Positions 63,462-64,000 of a stretch of 64,000 nt of DNA are shown here, one piece after another; positions within the stretch are counted from its first letter, which is position 1, and every line of letters starts with the position of its first letter. Source of the DNA: Xanthobacter sp. NM-59 (GTDB lineage Bacteria > Pseudomonadota > Alphaproteobacteria > Rhizobiales > Xanthobacteraceae). A model generated the notes under the pieces. That model saw nothing but the letters and a program-made list of their open reading frames with translations, made no database searches and was not told the origin of the DNA. The stretch covers positions 62,001 through 126,000 of the forward strand of contig NZ_JACBFQ010000006.1 of the NCBI RefSeq assembly GCF_021401125.1. Direction: 5' to 3'. A program made the position numbers and the translations under genes.

Positions 63462-64000
63462 TCACGCGGCGGCGTCCCCCTGCCCCGGGGCGGGATGCAG
63501 CGCCTCCACATGCGCCGGCTGGCCGGAGAGCACGTCGGCGATGGCGCGTGTCGCCGGGTGGTGCGCGCACAGGGTGAGGGCCGCGATCAGGATCGGCACG
63601 CCGATGAAGGCCCCCGGCACGCCCCACAGGAACGCCCAGAAGAACACCGCGAACAGCACCAGGAACGGCGACACCGCCGTCGCCTTGCCGGCAATGCGCG
63701 GCTCGATATAGCTGCCCGAGAGGAACTGGATCAGGTTGAGACACACGAACACGAATGCCGCCATTTCCCAGGATTCGAACTGGGCCAGGGCGAACAGGGT
63801 GGGCAGCAGGGTGGCGATGAACGGGCCGATGAAGGGAATATAATTGAACGCGAAGGCGAGCGCGCCCCAGGCCAACGCCAACTCCAACCCCGCCGTGAGG
63901 GTGAACACCCACACCACCGCGCCGGTGGCCACGCTCATCAGCGTGCGCACGGCCATGTAGGTCTGCAGCTTGCGGGCGATATCGGCCCCGGCGGTGAGCA
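63462..64000 (-). CDS. AI-2E family transporter (partial, 5' end beyond window)
   Basis: C-terminal part of a membrane protein; about 178 codons are visible and the frame is still open at the window edge (ADIARKLQTYMAVRTLMS), so the start lies outside. Family features: GALAFAFNYIPFIGPFIATLLPT, FLSGSYIEPRIAGKATAVSP and FFWAFLWGVPGAFIGVPI in four helices. The family name comes from TqsA; many members instead move ions, so the substrate is uncertain. The C-terminal tail is soluble and short. It converges on the hydrolase gene, 24 bp apart. Confidence 0.9.
   Translation of the reverse strand, partial: LTAGADIARKLQTYMAVRTLMSVATGAVVWVFTLTAGLELALAWGALAFAFNYIPFIGPFIATLLPTLFALAQFESWEMAAFVFVCLNLIQFLSGSYIEPRIAGKATAVSPFLVLFAVFFWAFLWGVPGAFIGVPILIAALTLCAHHPATRAIADVLSGQPAHVEALHPAPGQGDAAA

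Noticed and set aside
1-64000. tRNA, rRNA or complete insertion sequences
   Set aside because: No TpsiC-loop-like motif in a cloverleaf context, no rRNA signature and no transposase was noticed; reading by eye cannot exclude a missed small RNA.

Overview
The window is about 64 kb of GC-rich DNA with dense, mostly housekeeping content. It points to an alphaproteobacterium of the order Hyphomicrobiales, plausibly the Xanthobacteraceae. The reasons are a CckA-type hybrid histidine kinase, a DksA without zinc-finger cysteines, a class I PHB synthase, an Omp85/TamB pair, a hom-glpX pair and strong G/C bias at third codon positions. The family-level placement is inference. I saw no tRNA, rRNA, CRISPR array, complete insertion sequence or prophage.

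Layout. 0-7.4 kb: a DUF3300 secreted protein with a collagen-like tail and CckA (both minus), then a divergent FliO-like membrane protein with a long Ala/Lys/Glu repeat region, closed by a bidirectional terminator shared with dksA. 7.5-17.3 kb: dksA, an orphan MoxR-type ATPase with a small membrane protein, a MipA/OmpV outer-membrane protein, a conserved unknown, polyphosphate kinase 2, and an RND efflux pair (pump plus adaptor, no outer-membrane channel gene). 17.4-28 kb: a PLP aminotransferase, a small Cys-containing protein, a K+/H+ antiporter and an overlapping tamA-tamB pair. 28-34.6 kb: an FAD protein, SixA phosphatase, and the YcjX/YcjF stress pair followed by about 0.8 kb of decayed repeats. 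34.9-44.1 kb: phaC, a lipoprotein, then an amino-acid and carbon block (alaC-like, hom, glpX, argC) and a GntP permease. 44.2-53.7 kb: a DUF1275 protein, a second decayed repeat array, recJ, an MgtC/DUF4010 protein, parE, an RhlE-type helicase and a secreted hydrolase. 54-64 kb: a TfoX-N protein, a 2OG-Fe(II) oxygenase-like protein, a two-gene SbcD/SbcC-like nuclease operon, a 1.75 kb spacer with tandem repeats, a membrane-anchored hydrolase and the 3' part of an AI-2E family transporter.

The most unusual observation is that two unrelated genes, ycjF and recJ, are each followed by a tandem series of progressively decayed copies of their own last 60-130 bp plus stop region. After ycjF (about 33008-33822) I count six or seven units spaced roughly 90-135 bp. 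After recJ (about 44979-45443) I count three, one of them 61/63 bases identical to the recJ tail. This gene-tail duplication explains two spacers that otherwise look empty. I know of no standard name for it. All alignments were made by eye.

Functional links: phaC and ppk2 concern carbon and phosphate reserves. alaC, hom and argC concern amino-acid synthesis, and glpX gluconeogenesis or the Calvin cycle. recJ, parE and the SbcDC-like pair concern DNA maintenance. tamAB, mipA, the RND pair and FliO-like concern the envelope.
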